A stretch of 64,000 nt of DNA from contig NC_089429.1 of assembly GCF_026210795.1 (NCBI RefSeq), positions 2,232,001-2,296,000 of the forward strand, written 5' to 3'. The stretch is from Rhizophagus irregularis (Eukaryota; Glomeromycota; Glomeromycetes; Glomerales; Glomeraceae). The notes beneath the pieces were generated by a model that searched no databases, had not been told where the DNA came from, and saw only the letters and a list, made by a program, of their open reading frames with translations. This document shows, piece after piece, positions 1-12,576 of the stretch. Positions within the stretch are counted from its first letter, which is position 1; each line of letters starts with the position of its first letter. The position numbers and the translations under genes are program-made.

Positions 1-210
1 GTCTCCATCACTCCTCTTCATCTTCCTATCACTCCTTTTTATCTATCCCTCATCATGTCCTATTTCTCCTTTTTGTTTCCTATCACTTCTCATTATTCTT
101 TTTTACTCCCTTTCATCTTCTATTACTTTTCATTACTCCATTGTTATTTCATTTTTTATTAGCATCTTTCTTCTTGATCATTGTAATTTACTTATCTTTT
201 CTTTTATTTG
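1..210. repeat. CT-rich low-complexity tract
   Basis: This strand is a run of C/T-rich words (cttcat, ctccttt, catcttc, cattact) with imperfect repetition and no open frame. It reads as degenerate pyrimidine microsatellite DNA. No gene signal is seen. Confidence 0.6.
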
Positions 211-1665
211 TATCACTTCATTAAAAATAAAATACAGTGATTTTTTTCTTTAAAATCGTAAATGTGTGATTTAAATTTTAATATTTGCAAATAAAATTTC
301 ATTAGACAAGATTATTTTGAACAAATGTGTTTGAAAAAAAAAAAAATTTTTTTAAATATCTTTTGCGATAAAATTTTAAGTTTAGCCGATCAAAAATTAG
401 CTAAGTTGAAAAATCAGCCATCAGCCGATTAATAAATTTACTCTATATTGTACATCATGTGACTATTTGAAAAAAAACCCGGGCGACAATCGCCCAGGTG
501 ACGTTTAGCATATATTACGCCAATCTTAAGCTTATAACCAATTTAAGAATAATAATAAATGAAATGAACAGATTCTAATACATTTAATTGTTCAAATATT
601 TTTCCTTTGATACTCATTTTACTCGATAAATTATTAATTTAACTAAACCATTTGAATTAAAATCTTTATTCAAAAATCTGGTGATTATTTAGAGAATTTC
701 GAATATAAAATTGATTATAATAACCTATTATTAAATCAACAATTTTTTCAATTAATTAATTATAAAATATTGTAAAAATATCAATTTTTTTGATTTTATG
801 AATTTGAAAATCAAACTATTTATCCAGCGTTCAATTTCATCTTTCTATCAACGTCGGTCAATTTTCCTACATGTTACTTGATTTTTTTTTTAAAAAAAAA
901 ATAATAATTTTGTAAATATATTTAATATAATATTTTATTTCTTTATTTAATAATAATAAATTTAAAAAAAAAATTTGGGAGGAAAGAAATCGGTTTAAAA
1001 AAGGGGGGAAAATAAGTACCGAAAAAAATTCTGAACAATAAAGGACAATAATTCGGTCAAAAAAATAAAATAAAATAAAATAACAATACGGTCTCAATAC
1101 AAAAAAAAATCGATCTTAAAAGACCGAAACAATAGGATTATTTAATAAAAAAAAAATGTTTAAGTTTGGAAAAAAAAATTAAACCTAAACGGGAAAAGAA
1201 TGAGAAAAAAAAATAAAAAAAAGGAACCAAAAAAAGCTAATAATATTTGAAAAAAGAAAAAAATAATCCAAAAAAAAAATCCCGATTAAGGTAGAATTTC
1301 ATTAACTGAAATTATTGGAATGCACACGGATCGTATGGCCCGCCATAGTTACAAAAAGGTCGGTGAAAAATCATCATGATATCTATATATATATTTTCTT
1401 TTTTTTGTTAAATTATTTTTTTTATTAAAAGAAACGTTAACGTTTCTTTCCTTTTCCATTTCACTTTTCTTTAACGAAACGTCAAAAAACGTTTCGAAAA
1501 TAATTTTTTTTTCACATTGTTTTAATCTAACGTTCCGATTTTTTTTTATTTCATTTTTTAGCGAATATATATATATAGATATCATGGCGGTCGAATAGTT
1601 TTTGACCATTCACGGGTTTTAATTATATGGCATGGGATTTCAAGTTACACAATTCAAACTATTTA
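211..1665. other. AT-rich intergenic stretch with small inverted repeats
   Basis: No supportable gene. A small hairpin GGGCGA/TCGCCC lies at about 480-494. An A-rich, purine-heavy stretch at about 860-1320 contains the words ggtctnnaaaagacc and 'aatttcattaac' and resembles 11870-12320, so both are probably copies of one old repeat. A larger inverted repeat has 20-bp arms at 1375-1394 and 1567-1586, ending outward in ccgcca/tggcgg. Open frames here are low-complexity translations. Confidence 0.5.
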
Positions 1666-1672
1666 TACATAC
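1666..1672. repeat. Left target-site duplication TACATAC
   Basis: TACATAC directly abuts the left inverted end at 1673 and is repeated exactly at 7240-7246 after the right end. The sequence shows a 7-bp duplication; flanking bases do not extend it. Confidence 0.85.
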
Positions 1673-1717
1673 CTAGGGGATAGATAAATAACGGGGGGGC
1701 CAACTCATGGTTACACA
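1673..1717 (+). repeat. Left terminal inverted repeat of the P-like element
   Basis: This 45-bp end is the perfect reverse complement of 7195-7239. The homology stops sharply at ACACA on the inner side. Confidence 0.9.
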
Positions 1718-1981
1718 ACTATGTTGGATCATGGATTGAACTGAAGTCATATATAAATTACTAATATTTAATATGACGATCCTTACAAATGTAAAATATT
1801 AATGCCTTCGATTTCACTAAAAATGAAACAATTGTGAGACAAACAGATCATGCCATAAAGATACGTTGCTCATCTATATACAAAATGAATTTTATCGTTG
1901 TCGCGCTTCTAGTTTTTAAAATAAACACGATCAAGGTATTTCAATTAGCAAAATTTAACGAAACTTCAAGACAAGTTAAAA

Positions 1982-4900
1982 ATGGTAATAATAAAAAACT
2001 GTTGCTGTGAGTTTTTTTTTAAATAATATTGAAAAATCTTGCATATTTAGAGTAAAAGAAAACGGTCATTTGAGAATATTGAAAGTGAATCTACTAAACA
2101 ACAAAAAAATGTAGAGTCATTACAAGAACTTGTGCGCGTTCGACCAGATCTTAAAGGAAAAAAAATATATTTCTTTCCAAATTTGAAAAAATATTTTGAA
2201 GGTGTAATTTTTTATGAGACAAAAGAAAAAAAAGCTTATATATATAGTGTTATTAATGATCAAAAATATAGGTCATTTTTTCAATGGATGATTGGACTAA
2301 GAAATCGAGGATTATTTAAAGGTCATCGATCAGCTCTTGCAACTATTTTTTTGGAGCCTAATCCTACTAGTCCACCAATTGCATCAATCTTACGTACTGA
2401 ACCAAATTCATATTGGAAGACAGTTACTTACACAAGTATCCAAGATATTATGTCCTTAATTCAAAGAGAAAGTTTAGCTGGAGGGAAATTTGTAGGGATT
2501 ATTATGCATGAGATTAGTGATGGCCTTGAACTTCACTTTTTTGGTAAAAAGAAAAGATTAGAAAAGAGGTTGATAATTTTTGCTCAGGGTGTTTTTCTCG
2601 ATTATAAAGTTTGGATACTTGATCAAGTATTGCAAGAAGTAGATCTTCCTTTTCCCGTTAGAGCAATTAAAAGAACTATTGACGAAATAAGTAGTCTTAT
2701 TCAATATGTTTTTTCTCTTAAAGTTTGTTATGGACAAAGTACTGTTGGTATGTAATTTACAATTAAATTATTAATGTATTATATTTTTTTTCTTTACATT
2801 AAGAATATTTAATTTTAGGATTTGAAGATATAATTCAAATTCGAGGAGATCAATTGGTTAGCAATAATAAAGAGCATACCCCCTTTGCTTTTTTAGAAAA
2901 TAAAGGTCATCCAAATGAAGTATACCGACATATTAATTGCAAATTTATAATAAAAGATGGAAATGTATGTGAAAATTGCCAAAAAGTTTATAAAACAATG
3001 CAACAAATTCGTAGAAGGTATTTAGGTGGTGTAAATTCTGTGAAAAATGTGCATGTCTCAAAGAAAATTCTTATAGAAAAAATTGAACGTCAAAAAAAAC
3101 TTATTAAGTCACAAAATGTAACTATTATAAAAATAAGAAATTGTTTACAAAAGAAAATAGAGAAAGAAGAGGGAGAAATATCAAACAAAATGGCAAATAT
3201 AGCCCATACTGTTATTAATGATATCACAAACAAAAAGATAGATATTTCAAATCTTCATCCTATTTTTCAGGAACTTATTCGTATTCAGAGTGAAAAGCCA
3301 AACGGAACAAGATACCATCCAATGTAAGATTTTAATTATTGCATTATTTTCATTATTTTATTAAAAAATTTCGTATATTTAATTTTCTTAATATAGGTTT
3401 TTACGTTGGGCAATATCAGTATATAGCAGATCTGGAAAAGCGGCTTATGATGCAATGAAAACAATAATGCGTCTACCATCCATTTCTACACTTAAAAGCT
3501 ATATAAATGAAAGTGAAAAATGTTCAGGATGGCAAGATGAGACTGGATTTCAAATATTAGAAAGTTTAACAGCAAATAATATTTGGGGATATGGGCGAGT
3601 TGGATACTTTTCACATGATTCTTTTAAAATAATAAACAAATTAATTAATTTTGTATGCATTTCAAAGTTAAATAAGAACAATTTTACCTTTTTGAATTTT
3701 AAAAGGTCTTCTTTGGAGTCAACGTGAAAACTGTTATGTTGGATATTTAGATTTTGAGAATGAAATGCAAAACTATCAATCATTTGCCTTACAATGTCAA
3801 AATGAGATTCATACAACATTTGATAGAAATAATTCACTACCTAATTCTACAGCTGAAAAGCAAGAACAAAGTCTTGCAACGCAAATTCATCAAGTTGTTT
3901 GGCATTCAGCAACACATAACTTTGCTTTTCCAGTTGCTTATTATGGTATTAATATAATTACAGCACATAACCTGAATGCTTTATTATTTAATCTTGCATC
4001 TAGATTAGAATGTATTGGCATACATACATATGGTTCAATTTGTGATGGTGCAGGAGAAAATAGAACTCATATAAAAAGTTTTGACTGGTATGCATCAACC
4101 TGGTCTTCTGGAGATGTTGTGGAAGTTAATTTTAATAAAGATAAAAAATCATTTCATACAGCAGAAATTATAGATAGTAATTCTGAAAGAACAAAATTTA
4201 CTGTTTGTTTATATAATTGTAATAAATCTGATAAAATTACAATTGAACGAACCTATATACGTCCTCCAATGCCTTTAAAATTGGAATGGAATGTTAATGA
4301 ATTATGTGAATTTAGAAGTCCAAATGATAATCAATGGTATTTAGGAAAAATAACCAATTTTGATTCAATTGAATCAACGTTATCTGTTGAAATTATTAAT
4401 GCAAAAGGGGGTCATAAAGATTGGAAAGTTTTTAATTATCATATTGATAAATTTCTTCGACCTGTTTATGATAATCAAAAATTTTTAGCAAACCATAAAA
4501 CCATTAATCCTATTACAGGAGAAGAATGGTTTTTTATTAGTGATCCAACACATGTATTTAAAAAACTCAGAAATAATTTAGCAAAAAGCCATATTGACGA
4601 AAAAAATTCCAGAGAAATCATGTATAATGGAAAGGAAATTAGCTGGAAGCATATAAAAGGTGTGTATGAACATACACAACGACATGCAACAGCAAAAGCC
4701 ACAAAACTTACAAAGAGGCATATATGGCTTACATCATGGAGTAAAATGCGTGTTGATCTTGTGGAACATACATTATCAAAGGAAGTTGAATGTGCATTAG
4801 CGTCTATTAAAGAACTTAAAGATATATCAGAAGGAACAAGGGTAAGATTTTATTAATAATATATATTATGTTATAATTTAATAATTTAAATTAAACATTT

Positions 4901-6852
4901 AATTTTTTTAAAGGAATTCATTAAATATGCACGAAAATATCGTGAAATAATGCATAGTAAGATTGGTTTTCGCTCTATAGAAGATCCTCGTATTAAAACC
5001 TTAAAAGAAATTCGTAATTGGTTTGTAAATGGTGATAAACAAAAAGTAGGACCTATAGAATGGATTTCACCACAATGCCAATTTGACTTAATTTTATCTA
5101 TTAATGGGTTTCTTGAAATGTTAGCCTTTATTTTAAAGAAATACCCAGGATCAATGATTCAACCACGACGCATTTCACAAGATATGCTTGAAGGTCTTTT
5201 TGGCACTATTCGTGAACTTGGAGGAGACTCTTCAACACAAACACTTAAATCTTATGGACATGCTTTAAATAAATACCAAGTTACGGCATTAGTTTCATCT
5301 GAAATAAAAAGTGTTAATTATGGAATAGCTAATTCTACAGGAACTGGTATTACTTCTTTAACAAGAAGGTATATAGTATTATTTAAAGTTTTAATAATAA
5401 ATGAAACATATTAATTAATTATTTTAATTTATTAGAGATTATCGAAAGGATAAAAAATACCATGAAGAAAATAAAGAAAATATTAATGTTTATCAAAAAT
5501 ATAATACCCGTTTATCTCAATTATCAACTTTTTCTCGTGGTATTTTTGAAAACCTTCTTGATGATAATTTAATTATGGGAAGATTTAAATCTTTATCAAA
5601 ATCAGTTAACAATAATGTTAACTATGAAAATATTAGAGTTTATGATCTTCAAACTGAGCGATATAATCTTATAGAAGTTTTGCTTTATTTAGATTCTATT
5701 GATAAATTATTACAGTCATGGCAAAATATTATTAAAAATATAGCTCACGAAGCTATTCCAAAAAAGATTGGTGTTCAGTGGTTGGCTACTTGGAGTTCTC
5801 ATTTTGAACTTTACTTGAATAATTATCAATGTTCTGGCATCTGGTATCAGGAATTTCTAGCAGTTACCAAGTTACATCCTTCTTCAACCCAAAGACTCGT
5901 TGCATATTTACTTCTACAAAAAGTAATTGAACATACGTTTAAAAAAAAAATAATTGAGAAAGATCAAACTGCAGATTGTAATCTAGTACCTGAAAATATT
6001 ATTGTTTTAGAACCAGCTGAAGCATCAAAATTCTCCTATATTGTTGGATGGGTTGTTTATAAATTAACTAAAAGTGACAATATAACAAAATCGCACCCAC
6101 AATTCAAAGCCATTTGCGCTCACCTCAAAGTTCTAAATTCGGAACAAGTGGTCTATGAAGAGGATGTTAGATCTCAAATAACAAATGTAATTCCTGGCCA
6201 AGAGTTTCTAGAATTCATGTATAAGATGGAATCATTAATTCTTATATTATTTGAGAAACATAAGGAATTTGGACCACATATTCTTCAATATATACACAAT
6301 AGTTTACTTGATAATTTGCCACTGTTACAATCTTTTAACATTCTTCTTGATCTTGCTAGCCAGCAGATTTTAACTTGTGAAAGTGTAACAACTGAAAATT
6401 ACAAGTTAAAAGATGAAGTTAGGAATTTTCTTTATGAGCGTATTATTTCCATATATATGAGAAGTAGACAAAAATCATGGCGAAGGTTTAATAATCTTAT
6501 TCCTGAAAAAGGGACTACAAGCCTTCGTGAGAATTTAAAATCTTTCTACAAAGATACTCAAAACATCTCAAAAAATGAAAATAAACCTCCCTTAATGAAA
6601 AAAGAGAGTATTCCACAGAATCCGTTGCTTGGCTTAGAGCAGCTTCGAATTTGGGCAAAACTAGATAATGCTGAAGAAGTATTTTTAAAGATATTTCAAG
6701 TAGCAGAGTTGCAATGGTTACTCTGGGCGTTTGGAGATAATGTTAAAAATAAAAGAAAAAAGACGTTAATATCTTTGATTTTTGATCACCTGAAAAAAGG
6801 AACTCAATTCTGTGAAGAGGCAATATCAAAAGGACGAATATTTGCATTGTAG
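1982..6852 (+). CDS. P-element/THAP9-like transposase (7 exons)
   Basis: Predicted DDE-type transposase of about 1490 residues. Proposed exons: 1982-1984, 2051-2747, 2819-3323, 3397-3652, 3706-4841, 4914-5368, 5436-6852; introns are 53-73 nt, GT-AG. All junctions are in phase except 3652/3706 (see findings). The proposed start is an ATG alone in exon 1, followed by a basic MSKRKRS segment; that exon is tentative. Visible motifs: a Cys cluster (NCKF...CENC) followed by a coiled-coil-like basic segment; FLRWAISVYSRSGKAAYDAM; GWQDETGFQ; CDGAGENRT; DPTHVFKKLRNNL; SQDMLEGLFGTIRELGG; and YIVGWVVYKL near the C-terminus. DP.H..K..RNN and QD.LE..F..IR..GG are recognisable P/THAP9 signatures. The acidic residues in these motifs are the likely catalytic ones. 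No classical THAP zinc finger was seen at the N-terminus. The stop lies about 390 bp inside the right end. Confidence 0.8.
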
Positions 6853-7194
6853 ACTACTGTAGAATAGCACAAAAGATATGTAAAAAATAAAATTTTAAAT
6901 CAAAATGTATATAATAAAGCATTTTTTTTGAAATTCGGATTAAGTTTCATTTTTTAGCAATTTTTTGTGAGAAAAAAGTGACCTGTAGAAAGCAGTAATT
7001 GTCTAATTTGAATAAAACCACTTCACATATGTAAAACAAGTATAAAGGATCTTAACTTTTAAGATCGGTTGCTTTTCTATGTATGCGTGTCGAAAAAATT
7101 AAAAAATTTTAAGATTTTCGCACTATTTAATATGTGATTTCGATTGTGTAACCAATTTTATTAAGACTTCAGTTCGGTCAATTATTGATCAGTC

Positions 7195-7239
7195 TGTGTA
7201 ACCATGAGTTGGCCCCCCCGTTATTTATCTATCCCCTAG
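7195..7239 (-). repeat. Right terminal inverted repeat of the P-like element
   Basis: Perfect 45-bp reverse complement of 1673-1717. The direct repeat TACATAC follows at 7240-7246. Confidence 0.9.
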
Positions 7240-7246
7240 TACATAC
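7240..7246. repeat. Right target-site duplication TACATAC
   Basis: Exact copy of 1666-1672, immediately after the right inverted end. Confidence 0.85.
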
Positions 7247-7649
7247 TAGTCTAAACGTTACGGTTACACATGTATTTTTTTAGTTATATAGATAGATATA
7301 TAGAGATTTATTTAATATTCATGCACTAAAAAATGTCATATTTATTGTAAGGATACAAAAATTAACCTTATCAGTTATATATTTTTTTTAAAAAAAAATA
7401 ATCATCAAAAAATTATATTTACAAAACGTGTACAAAGGCTGGGTTAAACCCATTTTCAAAAAAAGGGATTTTAACGTTGTGATCAATTAACATTTCTGTT
7501 TATTAGCTAATAGAAATATTCACTTAACATCACTTTCATTAATTCTCTTTTTTCATTGGAAATAATGAACTTACATTTTATGATATTCTATTTACTACTT
7601 ATTTGCTTTATAATTACATAGTAATCAGGGAATCCCCTTTTTAATCAGC
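7247..7649. other. Intergenic, remnant of the repeat hit by the transposon
   Basis: Starts with the right half of the target repeat (ttttttagttatatagatag, also near 12612). The rest is AT-rich, with no gene signal. Confidence 0.4.
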
Positions 7650-8019
7650 AAAGGTTACTCACAAAGACATATCCTAATAAACAGAGTTGAAACAAGTTTT
7701 TAAGAAAAGTTTATTTCTTTGAATTGATCGTCAACAAAATTTTCTAATTTCAGATTGGTAGTACAGGTTTACAAAATAATAGGATTGACGGAAAAATTAA
7801 GCCGCGAAATTTTCTAAATTGAGCAATTGCTTGAAATTTATGCATGATGGCGATTTCAATATGCATAATTATACAACTATTTCTATATAGAATATCCTTG
7901 ATTCTTTAAAAGAAAATTCCGTAGAATTTCACTTTGTTATTGTATCTTCATAAAATATAATATTGCTTTATAATTTTTACATTTAACTTTTATAATCTAT
8001 TTTCTTGAAATACAACATC
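7650..8019 (+). promoter_or_regulatory. Upstream region of kinase A, conserved in kinase C
   Basis: The 5' flank of kinase A is closely repeated, in inverse orientation, upstream of kinase C (48087-48440). Shared words include ttgatcgtcaacaaa, tctatatagaatat, gtagaatttcactttgt and attgtatcttcataaaa, ending in ttgaaatacaacat before the ATG. Kinase B keeps a weaker version (tttcttcataaaatat). The conservation fits co-duplicated promoters; no specific factor site is claimed. Confidence 0.55.
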
Positions 8020-10498
8020 ATGAACACAGATAGTAATTCATTTGATCCTACTCCAAAATTAAAATCTAGTCCTGTACCTGTTTTATTTATTCCTTTTAAA
8101 AATAATGAGGAAAACTGTAATTATTGTGGAATTGAATACTCCAAGTCACTTGAGCGTTACCAAAAATATTGCAAATATTGTTTATTTTGGTATATTCAAT
8201 ATATAACGAGCAATAATACATACTTGGATGTACGTATAATGACAAACAATTCTCAGTGTATTAAACATAAAACAACCAGAAATAATTTTTATACCGCAAA
8301 CATTCAAGAATGGTGTGAATATTGTTCCGAGATTTTATATTTTACACAAGTAGTCATAGAAAATTCAAATTGTAGGCACCATGATTTTAGTAAATACTGC
8401 GTAATTTGTCGTTACGAGAAGCGGTTATCAGGTTATCAGATTTCTTCTGGATGGGTAGAATCAACTTTGACTAAAAAGTCCATTCCGATTCTATATTTAC
8501 CATGGTGGGATAGTCTTAACCAATGTGTAGTTTGTGATAAAGAACTTAAATATATACACCAAGAGTCAAAATCTTATTGTCAAAAATGGTGTTCATATTG
8601 CTTTATAATTTATACTGGATGTAGGCATTGTTTAACAACAAATATTATTTTTGGAATTGCAGATCAATCTCAATGTAAGAAATGCTCAAGAATTTCATTC
8701 ATTAGAATTGATATTACAGATATTGAAAGTGGAAATTTCATTATAGAAGAATTTCTTGCTTCTACAAGAATCAACAATAAGCAACTCCATTCTATTGTTA
8801 ATTATGAGACGATTTTCGATACATCAAATCCATTTTATACTTATGAGTTTATTAATAATAAACTTCGTTTAAGTCTACATGAAAAAGTAATAAAGTGGAT
8901 TCCATATTCTCAAATTAAGAATTTAAAGAAAATAGCGGAAGGAGGATTCAGTATTATTTATAAAGCAACTTGGTTGGGAACTGATGTTGCTGTAAAAAAA
9001 TTACATGATTCACAAAATATCAGTAAATACTTTTTAAATGAGGTAATATTTATATTTTATATACTTGCGATGGGTTTTTTTATTAATTAACTCATTGTAT
9101 TTTAGTTAAGATCACTTTATCAATGTGATGATGACAATGATTGGGTTATTGGCTATTATGGCATTACACAAGATCCTATAGCAAAAGAATACATGTTAAT
9201 ATTGGATTATGCAGAAGGTGGAAATTTACATGATTATTTGCAAAAGAACTTTATAAATATTAGATGGGTTGACAAATTTTTGATTTTGCAAGGAGTTTCA
9301 TTAGGGTACATTATTTTAATACATTAATTATTACTTATAGTTACATTAAATTTATTAACTACTAAGTCTTTTATTTTAGACTCGAAAGAATTCATAATAA
9401 TAATGTTATACATCGAGATCTTCATAGTGGAAATATGCTATTGTCAAATTTTTGGAAAGTTGGAGACTTAGGATTATCACAGCCTGCAAATAATACATTA
9501 TCAAATAATGAAATATATGGAGTAATACCTTATATCGCACCAGAAATATTTAAGGGTGCTGCATTTTCAAAAGAATCTGATGTATATAGTTTGGGCATGA
9601 TTATGTGGGAACTTACAACAGGTTGTAAGCCTTTTGCTAATGTTGAACATGATCATAATCTTATCTTTAAAATTCTTGATGGAGAACGACCTAAAATTAC
9701 AGAAGATACTCCTAAATTTTATGCTAATTTAATGAAAAAATGTTGGGATTCTAATCCTTCAAAAAGACCAACTATTGTTGAAATGTATAATTATATTTCC
9801 AGTTGGAGTAATACGCGTGGTACCATAGAATATAGACAGGCAGAAAACAAAAGATTGGAATTGATACGATCAAAGAAACTTGGGCCTGAATTTAGTGAAA
9901 AGTTTCATCCAAAAGCAATTTTTACAAGTAGAGCATTAAGTTCTTTGATTTCTAAAGCTTCAACTATAAACTCTTCTTCAATGATCTCATTTAATGACAA
10001 ACAAGGTATGTTATATGTTATGTTATTAAGTAATAATTAGCCATTAGTGAAAATTTGATTAGACGATATGATAATAATAATTGAATTTACTTCTTTAAAT
10101 TTATATTAACTTAGATGGCTATTATTATTTTTTAGAATATATTACCAGAGAATATGAAATTGATATAAATAATAATCAAAGGTAATAATTAATATAATGT
10201 ATATAGCTTCAATTAAATAATAACATCATACATTTTTTAGTTCATCCACACAAAATACAAATTCAGCTACTCAAAGCTTAACTGTACCAATAAATTCTTC
10301 AAGAAAGCGTAATTTTGAAAGATTGGAGAATGAATCGAATGAAACTCAAAAAAATAGTAAGTAAACATTTCTATTTACGCATATAATAAATAATATTTAT
10401 AGGTTAACACGTCAACAATTCAATATATATATATATATTTTTTAACTAAAATAGGAAAATATATTAAAGTTGATAATTTAGAAGATGAATATTGTTGA
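8020..10498 (+). CDS. Kinase A: Cys-rich N-terminus plus tyrosine-kinase-like domain
   Basis: A 684-residue protein kinase from six exons: 8020-9042, 9106-9305, 9380-10005, 10136-10181, 10241-10356, 10455-10498, all GT-AG and in phase. The ATG at 8020 opens MNTDSNSF. Residues 1-225 hold many CxxC-type pairs (CNYCG, CKYC, CEYC, CVVC, CSYC, CKKC), probably zinc-binding. The kinase domain starts at IPYSQIKNL with a loop AEGGFSIIYKA, VAVKKL lysine, HRDLHSGNML catalytic loop, DLG in place of DFG, GVIPYIAPEIF, DVYSLGMIMWEL and CWDSNPSKRPT. The tail is Ser/Thr/Asn-rich with a basic SSRKRNF patch. The class is the large expanded kinase family of Rhizophagus; the substrate is unknown. Kinases B and C share all intron positions. 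Confidence 0.88.
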
Positions 10499-11869
10499 AT
10501 ATGATTGAGCTTATTAAATTTATATTTATCATGAAAAATTTATCACTAGAAGCTAACATCTGTTTATATAAAATTAGTTATTAAGTTTTTGTTGTAATTA
10601 TTTTTTAGTATTAAGGTGCAATATTAAAAATTTATAAGTGTATGTATTATCGGTTATTCAATATTTTGCAATGAAGGAAAGGCACTACATGTAATATGAT
10701 ACAAAAGCACTAATCTCGTAAAGAAATAATCACGTTGTAGAATTATCACGTGACCTGTTGACTTGGAACATTATTTTAAGTATTTATTGGGCGAGTGGTT
10801 CTAGTCAAGTATATTATATAGAATTTATATGAACAATATGCCTTTTCTATTTTCTTTTTCATGTATTTGACAATTCCAACTACCTTCTAAAGTAAAAATA
10901 AAAAATAAAATAAAAAATTTTATTTATGACGATTGTGTAGTGTGAATTTGTACCATAAAATATTAAAGTTATTTTTTTTTTTTTAAGTATAGAAGTTTTG
11001 AACTCGTAAATGAGTATATTATTTATGTAAAAGAATAATGTATTTATTGAGTGATATTGCATAAATCGAAGAAGATTGATTTTTACTGTGAATTTATTTG
11101 AAAGTATCCAAAAAGAACAGTTGTTGGATTAACAACGTATTTAGGTTTATATCTCTTAAATACTGAAATACATTTTTTGATTATTATTTAAACGTTCAGT
11201 TTTGAATCTCAATTTTTTCATGAATAGTCATTATTATTATTAGAACATACAAAAATATAATATTTAACGACAAAATCTTTTTTCAGTCTTTACAAAAAGT
11301 CAAGAGAATGATCAAGCGTCCATTTAAGATAAAAACTATTTTGAAACTTAATGAACAACACGAAATATAATTTATTTATTATTAAAAATAGAGGATTCTG
11401 ATGTCATATTTGTCATATTTTAAATTTAATTTTTATTTACATTTAAATAAATTTCTTTCTAGATATCCTTGTATAATATACAGTAACACAATTATAACTT
11501 TAGTTATCTGTTATTATGTTTTACTAATATAATCTTTGAAAAGGAATTTGGTTTTTACAACTTTTCCTTTATCTCATCCAAAAATATTTTAATTTTATTA
11601 TTAAAATTGCTCTTAATTTTTTTTTTAGTTCAGTAATAGCTGCAACCTGTTGCGTTGCAACAATGAGTTTAAAACTTTAAATCGATATAACAATAAAACT
11701 TTTGCTTTATATTCAGATAAATTATGTTTTTTATTTTAAGTAAAAATATATTTATTTTATTATATCACCGATCCAAACATAAGGGTTGAAAGAACAAAAA
11801 AAATAAATAAATAAACTGACAAATTAGTAAAATAATAAAAAAATTATTAAAAATAAAATCGTGCATACC

Positions 11870-12320
11870 GTAGGACCGCAGCGTCATCCTCACTGATCCA
11901 GGTCTAAGCCTAAAAGATGAAATAAATAATAATATAATATATAAGTTGATTAAAAAAGTATGTATAAAAATAAATAAAAATCACATAAAAAAATATATTA
12001 GTATAGATTATTACAAAGAGAGAAAAACTGGAACGAAAATATTAAAAATTCATTTTTTTAAAAAAAAAGAATGGAAATAAAATTATTAAAATCTTGGTTT
12101 TAAAAAAAAAAACTGAAAAAACGAACCGGTCTAAAAAGACCAAAAAAAATTATTATTATTAAAAAAAAAAGATCCGGACTAAAAAGAGACCGAAAAAAGA
12201 TTTTAAATCAACATTCGGATACGAAAATGAAACATACAAATTAAGCTTTTTTTCATTAAAAAATATCCAATTAAAATTTCATTAACCGGAATTGTATTAG
12301 CGATTAAAATTTCCCATACA
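11870..12320. repeat. A/purine-rich dispersed repeat
   Basis: A-runs broken by ggtctaaaaagacc, ggactaaaaagagacc and aaaatttcattaaccgga. The stretch at 860-1320 has the same elements in the same order (gaccg, then atttcattaactgaa). Probably an old mobile-element end; family not recognised. Confidence 0.4.
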
Positions 12321-12527
12321 TCCCATCAGATTATTTAAATCATAGTAATAATTATCAGTTATCCTCATAAGTTCATGCAGATTTTACATAATTGTTATTT
12401 AGGTCGGTTATCTCATATTACTATGTATTAGCATAATAATAAAATTATTGGATAGTAACGGGAATTTATTATAAAAATTGCATGATCGGTCCCGTCAAAC
12501 CGATAATATTATTATTGGATGATTTAA

Positions 12528-12576
12528 ACTATATAATAGTCTAATGCGACGTGACGCTATTAGACTATTATATAGT
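12528..12576. repeat. Perfect 18-bp hairpin with GC-rich loop
   Basis: Arms 12528-12545 and 12559-12576 (ACTATATAATAGTCTAAT) are perfect reverse complements around a 13-nt loop, GCGACGTGACGCT, which can itself pair as GCG/CGC. It could be a miniature palindromic element or the fused ends of one. Sequence just outside (acacaattcaaa) matches the flank of the P-like insertion. Confidence 0.7.

Larger units (their letters stand above)
1673..7239 (+). mobile_element. P-element-like DNA transposon, full length with intact ends
   Basis: The element is bounded by perfect 45-bp inverted repeats (1673-1717 and 7195-7239) beginning CTAGGGGATAG, with a G7/C7 run inside, and flanked by an exact 7-bp direct repeat. 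It carries one spliced gene (1982-6852) whose product has P/THAP9-type transposase motifs. The insertion site is itself repetitive: flanks around 1645-1672 and 7247-7310 (acacaattcaaa, ttttttagttatatag) match 12576-12630, so it probably jumped into a copy of that repeat. The matching duplications and ends imply a fairly recent insertion. Assignment to the P superfamily rests on the protein motifs, not on the ends. Confidence 0.85.

Noticed and set aside
2132-2132. GTG as start of the transposase
   Set aside because: The gene is eukaryotic; the frame extends upstream to an acceptor at 2050 and an ATG at 1982.
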